Positions 16,797-27,300 of a stretch of DNA of 64,000 nt are shown piece by piece (positions within the stretch are counted from its first letter, which is position 1; the number at the start of each line of letters is the position of its first letter). Source of the DNA: Erythrobacteraceae bacterium CFH 75059. Its GTDB lineage: Bacteria > Pseudomonadota > Alphaproteobacteria > Sphingomonadales > Sphingomonadaceae. The translations under genes and the position numbers were made by a program. The notes below the pieces were generated by a model. That model was given only the letters and a program-made list of their open reading frames with translations, searched no databases and was not told where the DNA came from. The DNA lies in NCBI GenBank assembly GCA_004331795.1, contig SJSR01000002.1, forward strand, positions 310,001 through 374,000, in the 5' to 3' direction.

Positions 16797-19139
16797 ATGA
16801 TGGAGATGTCGGGCATCGGACTTGCCATGATCGGGCTGGTGCTCGGCGTATGGACGGCCGGTGCGGCGTGGTTCATGATCCGGGCCAACGGCAAGCTGCG
16901 GCAGGCCGAGGCCATGCAGGTGCTGGCGCGGCGCCTGTCCCGGCTGATCGACGACGCGCCCGCGATCCCCCTGCTTGTGCGGACGGATGGACGGATCGAG
17001 GCTCCCCACCGCCTTGCCGGCTGGCTCGGCCTCGAACGCGTGCCCGACTTTCTCAGCGAGCTTGCCGGCACCGGAGACGGCGGTCTGAGCGAGGCGCAGG
17101 TCGAGCAGCTTACCGCGCTGGTGCGCCGCACGCAGCGGACGGCGGCGCCGTTCCGGCTGTCGGTGACACCGCCGGGATCGCGGCGCACGCTTGCGCTGCG
17201 CGGCGCGCTGGCCGAGCCGGAGACGTCGCCGGGCGGCGCGGCGCTGATCTGGGTGTTCGACTTCACCGAAAGCAACGACGAGCTCATCCACCTTCGCCAG
17301 GAGGCGGAGCGCGCCCGCGATGACTTCGCCGCCCTCGTGGGCCTCATCGAAGCGGCGCCCATGCCGATGTGGTTCCGCGGACCGGACCTGCGCCTCCGCC
17401 TGGTCAACAGCGCCTATGTCGAAGCGGTCGATGCGCCCAACGCCGAGACCGTCGTGTCCGAGCAGATCGAGCTGGTCGAGGCCCACGGGGGGCGGGCCGC
17501 GGCGCAGGTCGCCGCCGAAGCGGCCGACATCGGCGCACCCATCGAGCGGGTCGTCACTGCGACCATGCGCGGCCAACGACGCACCCTGCGCGTCACCGAC
17601 CTCCCGCTGATGCGGGAAGGCATTGCGGGCTATGCCGTCGACATCGAGGAGATGGAGGAGCAGGCGCGTCAGTTCCGCGCTTTCCGCAAGGCCCAGCGTC
17701 AGATGCTCGATCAGCTGTCGATCGGCGTGGCGCAGTTCGATTCGACGAGGCTGCTGCGCTTTGCCAACCAGCCGTTCCAACGGATCTTCGGTCTGCCGCC
17801 CGGCGTCGTGAACGACCGCACCGATTTCGATCAGGTGCTGTCCCTTGCCCGCGACCGCAGCCGCACGCCGGTGGTGCGCGACTTTCCGGCGTGGCGGCAG
17901 GAGCTGCGCGAATGGTTCGCGCTCGGGCAGGCGCATGAGGAGGCCTGGCCGCTCCCCGACAAGACGCATCTGCGCATCGTCGCGCAGCCGATGCCGGACG
18001 GCGGGCTGGTGATGATCGCCGAGGACCGCACCGAGCAGCTCGCCGTGTCCGCCATGCGCGACACCTTGCTGCGGACGCGGGCGGCGACCTTCGACAACCT
18101 GTTCGAAGCGATCGCGGTGTTCGCGCCGGACGGCCAGCTCGAGCAGTGGAACCGCTCCTTCGCCGGAACCTGGGGGCTGGAACAGGAGGCGCTGGACAAG
18201 CTCAAGACCGCCGAGGAACTGTTGCAGGCCATCGCCGTCAACCTGAAGGACAAGCGGCAGGCAAGCCTCGTCGGCACGGTCGTGCGGTCCGCCACTCTGG
18301 ACCGGATCCAGCGCACCGGGCGGGTCGAACTGAAGGATGGCCGGACGCTGGAATATGCCGGCGTGCCCTTGCCCGACGGGAACGGCCTGCTCACGGTGCT
18401 GGATGTCACCGCGTCCCGCCGTGCCGAAGAAGCCCTGCGCGAGCGGACGCGCGCGCTCGAGGAAGCGGACGCGATGAAGACCCGGTTCCTGGCGAACATG
18501 TCCTACGAATTCCGCACGCCGCTCACATCCATCACCGGTTTCGCCGAACTGCTGCTCACCGGCGCGGGCGGCCGGCTGACCAAGCAGGCGCGCGAGTATG
18601 TCGAGGCGATCGCCCACGCCGTCGGACGGCTGACCGAGCAGGTGGAGAATGTCCTTCACCTGTCGCAGAGCGAGGCCGGACTGCTCCCGATCGCGCGCGA
18701 GCGGGTCGTGCTGCTGCCGTTTCTGACCGAGGTGGCGAGGGCGCGCGAAACCGACATCGACGCGGCCGGCATCAAGCTCGATCTGCGCGGCAGCGGCGAA
18801 CTGGCCATCGACGGCGACGCGCAGCAGCTGCGGCGGGCGATGTCCCATCTGCTCGACAACGCCATCAAGGCTTCATCTCAGGGAGGGCGCATCGTGATCA
18901 GCATGGGGCAGCGGGACGGCATGGTGCGGATCGTGCTCGCCGACAACGGACGCGGCATGTCGCAGGGCGAACTGGAACAGGCGCTTGGCGGCATGGTGCC
19001 GGACGAGCAGCGCGGGCATCGCCGGCAGGGTCTGGGCATCCCGCTGGCGCGCCAGCTCATCGAGGCGCATGGCGGCACGCTGGAGATCGCCTCGCGGCCC
19101 GGCGCCGGCACCACGGTCACGGTGAAGCTGCCGGCATGA
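16797..19139 (+). CDS. divL: DivL-like cell-cycle sensor kinase homologue with Tyr in place of the phospho-His
   Basis: A 780-residue membrane-anchored histidine-kinase-like protein. One N-terminal membrane helix (about residues 6-28) is followed by PAS-like regions up to about residue 545, a dimerisation helix and a HATPase domain with HLLDNAIKAS, DNGRGMS and QGLGIPLARQLIEAHGG. The H-box reads NMSYEFRTPLTSI: Tyr570 replaces the phosphoacceptor His. Caulobacter DivL (769 residues) has the same change at Tyr550. DivL binds DivK and controls CckA, and so CtrA. The size, architecture and a tsaE gene directly downstream support the assignment. tsaE overlaps its stop by four bases. No convincing ribosome-binding site precedes the ATG. 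Confidence 0.88.
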   Translation: MMEMSGIGLAMIGLVLGVWTAGAAWFMIRANGKLRQAEAMQVLARRLSRLIDDAPAIPLLVRTDGRIEAPHRLAGWLGLERVPDFLSELAGTGDGGLSEAQVEQLTALVRRTQRTAAPFRLSVTPPGSRRTLALRGALAEPETSPGGAALIWVFDFTESNDELIHLRQEAERARDDFAALVGLIEAAPMPMWFRGPDLRLRLVNSAYVEAVDAPNAETVVSEQIELVEAHGGRAAAQVAAEAADIGAPIERVVTATMRGQRRTLRVTDLPLMREGIAGYAVDIEEMEEQARQFRAFRKAQRQMLDQLSIGVAQFDSTRLLRFANQPFQRIFGLPPGVVNDRTDFDQVLSLARDRSRTPVVRDFPAWRQELREWFALGQAHEEAWPLPDKTHLRIVAQPMPDGGLVMIAEDRTEQLAVSAMRDTLLRTRAATFDNLFEAIAVFAPDGQLEQWNRSFAGTWGLEQEALDKLKTAEELLQAIAVNLKDKRQASLVGTVVRSATLDRIQRTGRVELKDGRTLEYAGVPLPDGNGLLTVLDVTASRRAEEALRERTRALEEADAMKTRFLANMSYEFRTPLTSITGFAELLLTGAGGRLTKQAREYVEAIAHAVGRLTEQVENVLHLSQSEAGLLPIARERVVLLPFLTEVARARETDIDAAGIKLDLRGSGELAIDGDAQQLRRAMSHLLDNAIKASSQGGRIVISMGQRDGMVRIVLADNGRGMSQGELEQALGGMVPDEQRGHRRQGLGIPLARQLIEAHGGTLEIASRPGAGTTVTVKLPA

Positions 19140-19600
19140 CGGCGAACGACGCTGTGAGCGAATGGGCGCTTGCCGATCTCGAGGCGGTGGAGCACCTTGG
19201 CGGGCGCATCGCGGCCGTGCTGGAACCCGGTGACGTGGTGGCGCTTGAAGGGCCGCTTGGTGCGGGCAAGACGAGCCTTGCGCGGGCCATCCTGCGGGGT
19301 TGCGGATTTGCGGGCGAAGTGCCATCCCCGACTTTCACCATCATCGAACTCTACGAGCCGCCCCTGACCCGCCTTCCTGTTGTTCATGCCGATTTCTACC
19401 GGGTGTCGTCGCTGCGGGAGCGGGACGAGCTTGGCCTGACCGATTACCGGCGCGGCGCGGTGCTGCTGGCCGAATGGCCCGAAAAGATCGGCGGGTTTTC
19501 CGAAGACCCGCAGTGCCTTCGGATCGGCATTGCGTTCGCCGCAACCGGGCGGTGGGCCACGATCGAACGGGGGGATGCATGGCGCAACCGCATGCTGTGA
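19136..19600 (+). CDS. tsaE: tRNA threonylcarbamoyladenosine biosynthesis ATPase TsaE
   Basis: A 154-residue P-loop protein that works with TsaB and TsaD to form t6A37 on ANN-decoding tRNAs. Walker A is GPLGAGKTSLARA; PSPTFTIIELYE and HADFYRVSS are standard TsaE motifs, and AEWPEKIG is the Walker B-like region. It overlaps divL upstream by four bases and amgK downstream by 22 bases, so it lies inside a coupled operon. Length is normal. Confidence 0.95.
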   Translation: MTANDAVSEWALADLEAVEHLGGRIAAVLEPGDVVALEGPLGAGKTSLARAILRGCGFAGEVPSPTFTIIELYEPPLTRLPVVHADFYRVSSLRERDELGLTDYRRGAVLLAEWPEKIGGFSEDPQCLRIGIAFAATGRWATIERGDAWRNRML

Positions 19601-20559
19601 GCGCGCTCGATCCGGTCATGGACGCCTTCCTCGCCGGGGCCGGGTGGGCGGATGCGGAGGCCGAGCCGCTGTCCGGCGATGCCTCGTTTCGTCGGTATTT
19701 CCGTGTACGCGGCGGGCAGGGCACCGCCATGCTCATGCACGCCCCGCCGCCGCAGGAGGACATCGCACCCTTCGTGCATGTCGGCACGTGGCTTTGCGCG
19801 CAGGGACTGCGCGCCCCGCGCATCCTTGCGCAGGATCCCCTGCACGGGTTCCTGTTGCTCGAGGATTTCGGCGACATCCGCCTCAAGGAGCATGTCGAGC
19901 AGGAAGGCCCGGATGCCGAGCGTGCCGCCTATGCGCAGGCCGTCGACACGCTGGTCAGGCTGCAGAACTGTGGCCCGGGGCCGTTTGCGTCCTACGACGG
20001 CGATGTTTTGATGCGCGAGGTCGACCTGTTTCTCGCCTGGTACTGCAGAAATGCACACCATCTCGACACCAGCGGCTGGACGGCGAGCTGGTCGCGTGTT
20101 CTGGAGCCAATCCTCGCACCGTCTGCCCACCGGGTGACGGTGCTGCGTGACTATCACGCGGAGAACATCATGGTTCTCCCGGACGGCTCTCAGGGCCTGA
20201 TCGACTTCCAGGACGCGCTGGCGGGGCATCCCGCCTACGACCTCGTCTCGCTTCTCCAGGACGCGCGCCGCGACGTGGAGCCGGAGCTGGAGGAGGCGAT
20301 GATCGCGCGCTTCATGGACGCGACCGGACAGGACGACGGTTTCCGCGCCGCCTATGCCGTGCTGGGGGCGCAGCGCAACGCCAAGATCATCGGCATCTTC
20401 TCGCGTCTGGCGCGTCGCGACGCAAAGCCGCGCTACCTCGATCTCATCCCGCGCGTCGGTGCGCTCCTCGCCAGGGATCTTGCCCATCCGGCGCTGGAGC
20501 CTGTGGCGGAGTGGATGGCACGCAACCTCGATGCCGCGTTTCCGACCGGCGGAGCGTGA
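19579..20559 (+). CDS. amgK: N-acetylmuramate/N-acetylglucosamine kinase AmgK (aminoglycoside-phosphotransferase fold)
   Basis: A 326-residue kinase of the APH fold. LSGDASFRRYFRV near the N-terminus, VLRDYHAENIMVL (catalytic loop) and LIDFQDALAGHPAYDL (metal-binding Asp) match AmgK, which phosphorylates the anomeric carbon of MurNAc and GlcNAc in the salvage pathway that bypasses early peptidoglycan precursor synthesis. The next gene is the partner uridylyltransferase MurU, which strongly supports the role. The start overlaps tsaE and follows a GGGGGG stretch; GTG six codons downstream is an alternative. Confidence 0.88.
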   Translation: MAQPHAVSALDPVMDAFLAGAGWADAEAEPLSGDASFRRYFRVRGGQGTAMLMHAPPPQEDIAPFVHVGTWLCAQGLRAPRILAQDPLHGFLLLEDFGDIRLKEHVEQEGPDAERAAYAQAVDTLVRLQNCGPGPFASYDGDVLMREVDLFLAWYCRNAHHLDTSGWTASWSRVLEPILAPSAHRVTVLRDYHAENIMVLPDGSQGLIDFQDALAGHPAYDLVSLLQDARRDVEPELEEAMIARFMDATGQDDGFRAAYAVLGAQRNAKIIGIFSRLARRDAKPRYLDLIPRVGALLARDLAHPALEPVAEWMARNLDAAFPTGGA

Positions 20560-20564
20560 GGCGC

Positions 20565-21287
20565 ATGACGACGCACCGCCTGGCGAGCGACACGGCCATG
20601 GTCATGGCGGCAGGTCTGGGCAAGCGGATGCGGCCGCTCACGGCAACCCAGCCCAAGCCGCTCGTCCGGGTTGCCGGCAAGCCGTTGATCGACCATTGCC
20701 TTGACCGTCTCCACGACGCGGGCATCCGGCGGGCCGTGGTGAATGTCCACTACCTTGCCGATGTGCTCGAGGCGCATCTGCGCACGCGCGCCGCCCCCGC
20801 GATCACCATCTCGGACGAGCGCGCCTGCCTGCTCGAAACCGGAGGTGGCATGGTCCATGCGCAGCCGCACCTGCCTGATCCGTTCTTCTGCGTGAACTCG
20901 GACAATCTGTGGCTGGACGGGCCGCGATCGGCGCTCGAGGAGCTGTCGGCGCGCTGGGATCCGGCTGCGATGGACGCGCTGCTGCTGCTGGTCAACCACG
21001 GGCTGGCGGGGCAGTATCGCGGCGCGGGAGATTTCGCGATGGACGGCGCCGGACGCCTCAGCCGGCGGCGTCCGGGCCGCGTCGCGCCCTTCATCTACAC
21101 CGGCATCCAGCTTGTCTCGCACCGCTTGCTGAGGGAACCGCCGGGAGCGGTGTTCTCGACCAACATGCTGTGGGACCGCGCCTTGTCCGAGGGACGACTC
21201 TTCGGTCTCGCCTTCACGGGTCTCTGGAGCGAGGTGGGCACACCTCAGGCCGTCGCGAGCGCCGAAACGATGCTGGTGCATGGCTGA
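20565..21287 (+). CDS. murU: N-acetylmuramate-1-phosphate uridylyltransferase MurU
   Basis: A 240-residue sugar-nucleotide transferase with the signature MAAGLGKRMRPLTATQPKPL near residue 14 and the metal-binding Asp in FFCVNSDNLWLD. With AmgK it turns recycled MurNAc into UDP-MurNAc. Five bases separate it from amgK, and its end overlaps addB by eight bases. A generic mannose-1-phosphate guanylyltransferase would look similar; the amgK neighbour decides the call. Confidence 0.87.
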   Translation: MTTHRLASDTAMVMAAGLGKRMRPLTATQPKPLVRVAGKPLIDHCLDRLHDAGIRRAVVNVHYLADVLEAHLRTRAAPAITISDERACLLETGGGMVHAQPHLPDPFFCVNSDNLWLDGPRSALEELSARWDPAAMDALLLLVNHGLAGQYRGAGDFAMDGAGRLSRRRPGRVAPFIYTGIQLVSHRLLREPPGAVFSTNMLWDRALSEGRLFGLAFTGLWSEVGTPQAVASAETMLVHG

Positions 21288-24200
21288 CCGGCGGTCACCG
21301 GCCGTCTTCTCGATCGCGGCGCACCGCGGCTTTGCCGACGCCTTGGTGGCGGGACTCGTGCCGCGCTATGCCGATCCTCACCTTGGCCTTGCCAGGCTGA
21401 CGCTGCTGCTGCCGAACCAGCGTGCCCGCCGGACTCTTACCGAAGCGTTCGTCCGCCACTCGGAGGGGGCGGGGCGCACTGCCCTGCTGCTCCCGCGGAT
21501 GGCCGTCGTCGGCGATCTCGACCTTGACGAGACGCTCGGCGTGCTGCTCGACCCCCTTGCCGGCGGAACGATCCCGCCCGCGGTCCCGCCGATGCAGCGC
21601 TGGCTCGCGCTCGGCACGCTGCTGGAGGATGAACTCGGTCCGGGCACCTTGCCCGCTCCGGCCCGCATGCGTCTGGCGCGGCAGATCGGGGAGACGATGG
21701 ACCGGCTGCTGGTCGAGGAAGTCGCGCCCGAAGACCTCACCGGGGAGCCGGTCCTCGCCCTGCTCGGGGATCTGGCCGGACATTGGCAGCAGTCCCTGCG
21801 CACCTTCGCCCGCGTTCAGCTGCGCTGGCTGGACCGGCTGAGGCGCGACGGGCTGGTCGACGCGGCCCAGCGGCGCAACCTGCTGTTCGACCGTATGGCG
21901 CGCGCGCTGCGGACGGACGAATTTGCCGGCCCGATCGTCGCGGCGGGCGTGACGAGCCCGGCGCCCGCGCTGGCCCGCATGCTGCGCGCGGTGGCCGATC
22001 TGCCTGACAGCGCCGTGGTGCTTCCCGACCTCGACCTTTTTCTGACCGATGACGCCTGGGACGAGCTGGGAGCAGCGGGTCGGCCGGCTGCGGACGGGGC
22101 GGAGGCATTCACCCGCGACGATGCGGTCACGCACCCGCAATATCACCTCAAGCTGCTGCTCAACCGGATGGGTGTCGCCCGCGGCGAGGTTCGCCCGTGG
22201 CATCGGCGGGGGCAGTCTGCCGCTCCGCCCGATCGCAGCCACGCGATCAGCGCCCTGTTCCTTCCTCCCCAGGCAAGCCGCGGCTGGGTGGATCTTCCGG
22301 CGGAACGCCGCCGGATGGCCGGGGTGAAGGTGGCCGAGCTGGCCACGCCGGAGGAGGAGGCACAGGCCATCGCCCTGCTGGTGAGAGAGGCGCTGGAGAC
22401 GCCCACCACCCGCGTCGCCATCGTGACCCCGAGCCGCAGCATCGCGCGCCGGGTGGTGCAGCACCTCAGGCGCTGGAACATCGAGGCGGACGATTCCGCC
22501 GGACGGCCTTTGTCGCAGACGGCTGCCGGCCGGTTGCTGCTGCTGCTGGCGCAGGTTGCGGCGGAGGAGGCCGCCCCTGTCGCGTTGCTTGGTCTGCTCA
22601 AGCACCCGCTGGTGAACGGGGGAGGGGAACGGATCGCGTGGTTGGAGTCAGTTCGCGAACTCGATCTCGTCCTGCGCGGCCCGCGGCTGGCACCGGGTCT
22701 GGCAGCCCTGCGCGTGCGGATCGGCGCGATCAAGAAGGATGAAGTTCGAGCGCGGTTGCTTGCGTGGTGGGACACCGTTGAGCCGGCGCTCGCGCAGCTG
22801 TTCGCCTGCCTTCCCGACGGGCTGGCTCCGATGGACGCGCAGCTTGCCTGCATGGTTTCCGTCGCGCAGCAGCTGTGCGGGGCGGCGGTCTGGGCAAGGG
22901 AGGACGGTCGCGCCCTGGCGGCGTTTCTCGAGGAGCTGCAGCAGCACGCCTCACGCGAAGGCACGCAGGTCGCGCCCCGCGAGCTTGCCGCCGTGCTGCA
23001 GGATGCCATGGCGTGCGTCGCCGTCCGGCCGCCGCCCATCGGGCACAGCCGGGTGGCCATCTACGGCCTGATCGAAGCCCGCATGACGCGCGCGGATCTG
23101 ATGATCGCGGCCGGCCTCAACGAAGGGACATGGCCGGGCAGGGCGGCGGTCGATGCGCTGCTTGCGCCCGCTGTCCTGCGCGCGCTGGCCGTGCCCGGAG
23201 CGGAGTACCGCATCGGCCTGGCGGCGCATGATTTCGCCGCTGCCCTCGGAGCGCCCCGGGTGGTGCTGACCCGCTCCCGGCGCGACAGCAGCGGTCCGGC
23301 GGTCCCCTCACGCTTCCTGCTGCGGCTGAAGGCGCTGCTCGGCAAGCAGATCGACGACCACATGCACGGGGAACTCGTCTCGTGGGTTGCCGCCATCGAC
23401 AGCGCCGGCGGAGCCCGCGCGGCCGCTGCCCGGCCCCAGCCGCGCCCCGCGCGCCATCAGCGCGACGTATCCCTTGCCGTCACCGCCCTCGACCGGCTGC
23501 GCAGCGACCCCTACCAGTTCTATGCCTCGGCCATCCTGCGGCTGAAGAAGCTCGACGAAGTCGACGCACCGGCCTCGCCCGCCTGGCAGGGGCAGATCGC
23601 TCACCAAATCCTTGAACAGTGGCACAAGGCGCGGCGGGTAGGGACGGACACCACGCTCGAGAGCATCACCGCCGCTGCTCTTGCAGAGATGGGCGCTCAC
23701 CCCGTCACCCGCGCCCTGTGGCGTCCGCGCCTGCTGGCCGCGCTGCGCTGGGTGGAGCGGGAGGTCACAGGCAACTGCGAGCGGGAGCCGGTCTGCTGGG
23801 AAGTGGACGGCAGCATGCGGGTCGAGGGAGTGCGGGTGCACGGACGCGCCGACCGGATCGACCGCTTCGCAGACGGCACGCTCGCCATCGTCGATTACAA
23901 GACCGGCCGCCCTCCCGCGACGAAGGCCGTGGAGCAGGGTTTCGCGCTTCAGCTGGGCACGCTCGGTCTCATTGCGCGTGCGGGCGGCTTTGACGGTGTG
24001 CGGGGCGAGCCGGTGGCGTTCGAATACTGGTCTCTGGCGCGCAACTCGAATAGCCCGACAGGATTTGGCGCGCGCGAAACGCCGCTGCGGGTGGCGGGGA
24101 AGCGCAGCGGGGTTGACCCGGACGCCTTCCTTCCGCGCACAGAGGCCTTCCTTCTTGACGCCATCCGCCGCTGGATCACCGGCGATGAGCCGTTTACGGC

Positions 24201-24312
24201 CCGCCTCAACCCGGACTATCCCGGCTTCGCCGATTACGATCACCTGATGCGGCTGGATGAATGGTTCGCCCTCTCCGGCAGTCCCGAACCCGCGGAGGTC
24301 GAGGGCGGATGA
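21280..24312 (+). CDS. addB: Double-strand break repair protein AddB (alphaproteobacterial type)
   Basis: A 1010-residue subunit of the AddAB helicase-nuclease, which resects double-strand ends for RecA. The N-terminal helicase-like region has LTLLLPNQRARRTL where a Walker A would be, so this subunit is probably ATPase-dead, as expected for alphaproteobacterial AddB. A RecB-type nuclease domain near the C-terminus has LAIVDYKTGRPPATK with Asp872 and Lys874. It overlaps murU by eight bases and addA by four bases. Confidence 0.92.
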   Translation: MADRRSPAVFSIAAHRGFADALVAGLVPRYADPHLGLARLTLLLPNQRARRTLTEAFVRHSEGAGRTALLLPRMAVVGDLDLDETLGVLLDPLAGGTIPPAVPPMQRWLALGTLLEDELGPGTLPAPARMRLARQIGETMDRLLVEEVAPEDLTGEPVLALLGDLAGHWQQSLRTFARVQLRWLDRLRRDGLVDAAQRRNLLFDRMARALRTDEFAGPIVAAGVTSPAPALARMLRAVADLPDSAVVLPDLDLFLTDDAWDELGAAGRPAADGAEAFTRDDAVTHPQYHLKLLLNRMGVARGEVRPWHRRGQSAAPPDRSHAISALFLPPQASRGWVDLPAERRRMAGVKVAELATPEEEAQAIALLVREALETPTTRVAIVTPSRSIARRVVQHLRRWNIEADDSAGRPLSQTAAGRLLLLLAQVAAEEAAPVALLGLLKHPLVNGGGERIAWLESVRELDLVLRGPRLAPGLAALRVRIGAIKKDEVRARLLAWWDTVEPALAQLFACLPDGLAPMDAQLACMVSVAQQLCGAAVWAREDGRALAAFLEELQQHASREGTQVAPRELAAVLQDAMACVAVRPPPIGHSRVAIYGLIEARMTRADLMIAAGLNEGTWPGRAAVDALLAPAVLRALAVPGAEYRIGLAAHDFAAALGAPRVVLTRSRRDSSGPAVPSRFLLRLKALLGKQIDDHMHGELVSWVAAIDSAGGARAAAARPQPRPARHQRDVSLAVTALDRLRSDPYQFYASAILRLKKLDEVDAPASPAWQGQIAHQILEQWHKARRVGTDTTLESITAAALAEMGAHPVTRALWRPRLLAALRWVEREVTGNCEREPVCWEVDGSMRVEGVRVHGRADRIDRFADGTLAIVDYKTGRPPATKAVEQGFALQLGTLGLIARAGGFDGVRGEPVAFEYWSLARNSNSPTGFGARETPLRVAGKRSGVDPDAFLPRTEAFLLDAIRRWITGDEPFTARLNPDYPGFADYDHLMRLDEWFALSGSPEPAEVEGG

Positions 24313-27300
24313 GCGGCAACCTGAAAGCGCTGGAGCCGGCGCAGCTGGCGGCGGTCGACCCCGTGGACAGCGTCTGGCTGTCCGCCTCGGCAGGAACGGG
24401 AAAGACGCAGGTTCTGGCGGCCCGCGTGCTGCGCCTGCTGCTTCGACCGGACACCCATCCCGCCGATCTTCTGTGCCTGACCTTCACCAAGGCCGGGGCG
24501 ACCGAAATGGCGGTGCGCGTCAACGAGGTTCTGGCGCGCTGGGTCCGCTTGTCCCAGACCCAACTGGCGCGCGAGCTGCTGCTCATCGGAGCGGACGTCG
24601 ATCCCGCCACGCTGAACCGCGCGCGGTCGCTGTTTGCGTCGGTGCTGGACGCACCGGGCGGCGGCCTGCGGATCGACACCATTCACGCCTTTGCCCAATA
24701 TCTGCTCGGCAGCTTTCCTGAAGAAGCCGGTCTCACCGCCGGCGCGCGCGTCATGGACGACCGGGAACGCGCGCGCCTGCTTCAACAGGTGATGAGCGAC
24801 ATGCTGGTCGCGGCGGAGAACGGCGCGGACTCCGACCTCGTCGCCGCCGTCGAGAATCTGTCCTGCCGCCTCGGACCGTCCGGAGCGCAGAAGTGGCTGC
24901 TGGACTGTGCCGACGCCGCCGACATCTGGAGCGGTGCCGGTGCGTGGACCCCGCCCTTTCGCGAACGTGTCCTGCGGCTGCTCAAGCTTCCGCCGGATGC
25001 TGGTGCGGAGACGGCGGCACGCCTGTGCGCCGACGCGGCCTTTCCGGTCGACGCCATGCGCCGGGTCGCGGCACGTCTCGGCGGCGCGGGGGGCAAGAAG
25101 GCCCAGACGGGCGCTGCCTTCGCTCAGGACTGGCTGGACGCCGATGCGGCGGAACGGCTGGAGCGGCTGGGCGGCTTCCTGTCGACCCTGCTGCGCAAGG
25201 ACGGAAAGCCGCTCATCTTCGGCAAGAACCTCACCGACGATGCGACCTTCACCAGCGATCTTGAGCAGATCTCCGCCGCGGTGGACGCGATCAAAGCACA
25301 CCTGCATCTGGTCGAGGCGGCCGGCATCGTCGAAGAGGCGCTGCTGGCGGGTCGTCGCTTTGCCCTGCTGTGGCACGAGGCCAAGCAGCGCGACGGCCTG
25401 CTCGATTTCGACGACCAGATCAGGCGCGCGGCACGGCTGCTGACGAGCGAAACGGCGTCGCGCTGGATCCAGTACAAGCTGGACCGGCGCTTCGATCACA
25501 TCCTGATCGACGAGGCACAGGACACCAACGCCGAACAGTGGAGCATCATCGGCGCGCTGATCGATGATTTCTTCGATGGGCTCGCCGCCCATGATGGCAA
25601 GGTGCGCACGATCTTCACCGTGGGCGACTACAAGCAGGCGATCTTCGGCTTCCAGGGCACCAGTCCGCGCAATTTCGAAGTCGCACGCCACCGGATCGAC
25701 CGGGACATGGCCGAAGCCGCGGAAGCGGCCGCGGTGCTTCGCGGTGGCCCGGTTCCGCGCCGGCTGAAGGATGTCGACCTCGGACGCAGCTACCGGAGCA
25801 CCGCGCCGATCCTGTCCTTCGTGGACGAGGTGATCGCCGCCATCGGGCACGAGCGGCTGGGTCTGAACGCGCCTCCGCCGCCGCATATCGGGGCAGAGGA
25901 GCCGGGCATGGTCACTCTCTGGCCTCCTGTTTCCGCCGCGCCGCGTGATGACGATGGCGAGCCGGACGTGAACGACGGCGGGGCGACGGAGGAACCGGAC
26001 GGCCCGGAAGCCTGGCTCGGCCGTCACGACCGGATCTTCGCGGATGCCCTCGCGCGGCAGGTCGCCGCCTGGATGCGCGACGGCTTCGCCTTGGCGCGCG
26101 GCGGCACGGTTCGCAACGCGCGGCCCGGCGATGTCATGGTGTTGCTGCGCAAGCGCGCGGATTTGGCGGGACTGATCGTCGCGCGGCTGCACGCGCATGG
26201 CGTCCCGGTGGCCGGCGTCGATCGTCTGCGCCTTGGCAGCCCTCTCGCCGTCAAGGACCTGATCGCGGCTTTGTCCTTCGCGGTCCAGCCGCTGGACGAC
26301 CTGAACCTCGCGGCCCTGCTGGTCTCGCCGCTCATGGAGTGGAGCCAGCAGGATCTCCTTGACCACGGCTACCGTGACGAGGGCGTGCCGCTCTGGACTC
26401 ATCTGCGGCGCTCCGCGCATCCGCTGGTGGTTGACACCGTCAGCCGCTTGCAGGAACTGCTTGCCAGGGCGGACTTCCAGTCGCCGCTCGACCTGCTGCA
26501 CTGGATCCTCGTCGGACCTTTTCAGAGCCGTGCCCGCCTGCTGGCCCGTCTCGGCCGAGAGGCGGAGGATCCCGTCGGAGAGCTGCTCAACGCCGCCGAG
26601 TCATACGCGGCAAGCCACATCGTCAGCCTGCAAGGCTTTCTCGACTGGTTCTCGGGCAGCACCGAGGAGCTGAAACGCGAGGCCGATGAAGGCGGAGACC
26701 GCGTGCGGGTGATGACGGTGCACGCGTCCAAGGGATTGCAGGCGCCGATTGTCATCCTCGCCGACGCGACGGTGATGCCGCGGCCGGACGAGAAGCTTGT
26801 TCTTTCCGAAAGGCTGCCGGGGTCGGACCGCGTGCTTGAGGTGCCAATCCCGAACCTGCCCTCCAGCCATGTCGTCGGACCACTCCTCGACGCAAGGCAG
26901 GCGGCTGAAGCGGTCGCGATGGAAGAACACTGGCGCCTGCTCTACGTCGCTCTGACCCGGGCCGAGGAAGCGCTGTTCATCGGCGGCGCGCTCGGCAAGC
27001 GGGCGCGCGGGCAGGTTCATCCGGACAGCTGGTATGGCCGGCTGCAGCCGCTGTTCCCGGATGACGCAGTCGACGATCCGATCTGGGGCGAACGCCGGGA
27101 GCGCGGCGAACCGGCGCCGAAGCCACCGGCGGACGGGCAGCCTGCGCCGCGCCGCGAGCGCCTGTCCCTGCCATCCTGGGCAGCCGTGCCGGTCGGCCCC
27201 GAGCCGCGGCCGCCGCGTCCGCTCGCGCCCTCGGCGCCGCAGGACGGGTCCGTTCCCGAGCCGCCATCGCCAGCCGCGGCGCGGACGGCCGCGCGGCGGG

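Noticed and set aside
16680-18848. 722-codon minus-strand open frame opposite divL
   Set aside because: Antisense shadow; the plus strand carries the kinase domains with conserved motifs.
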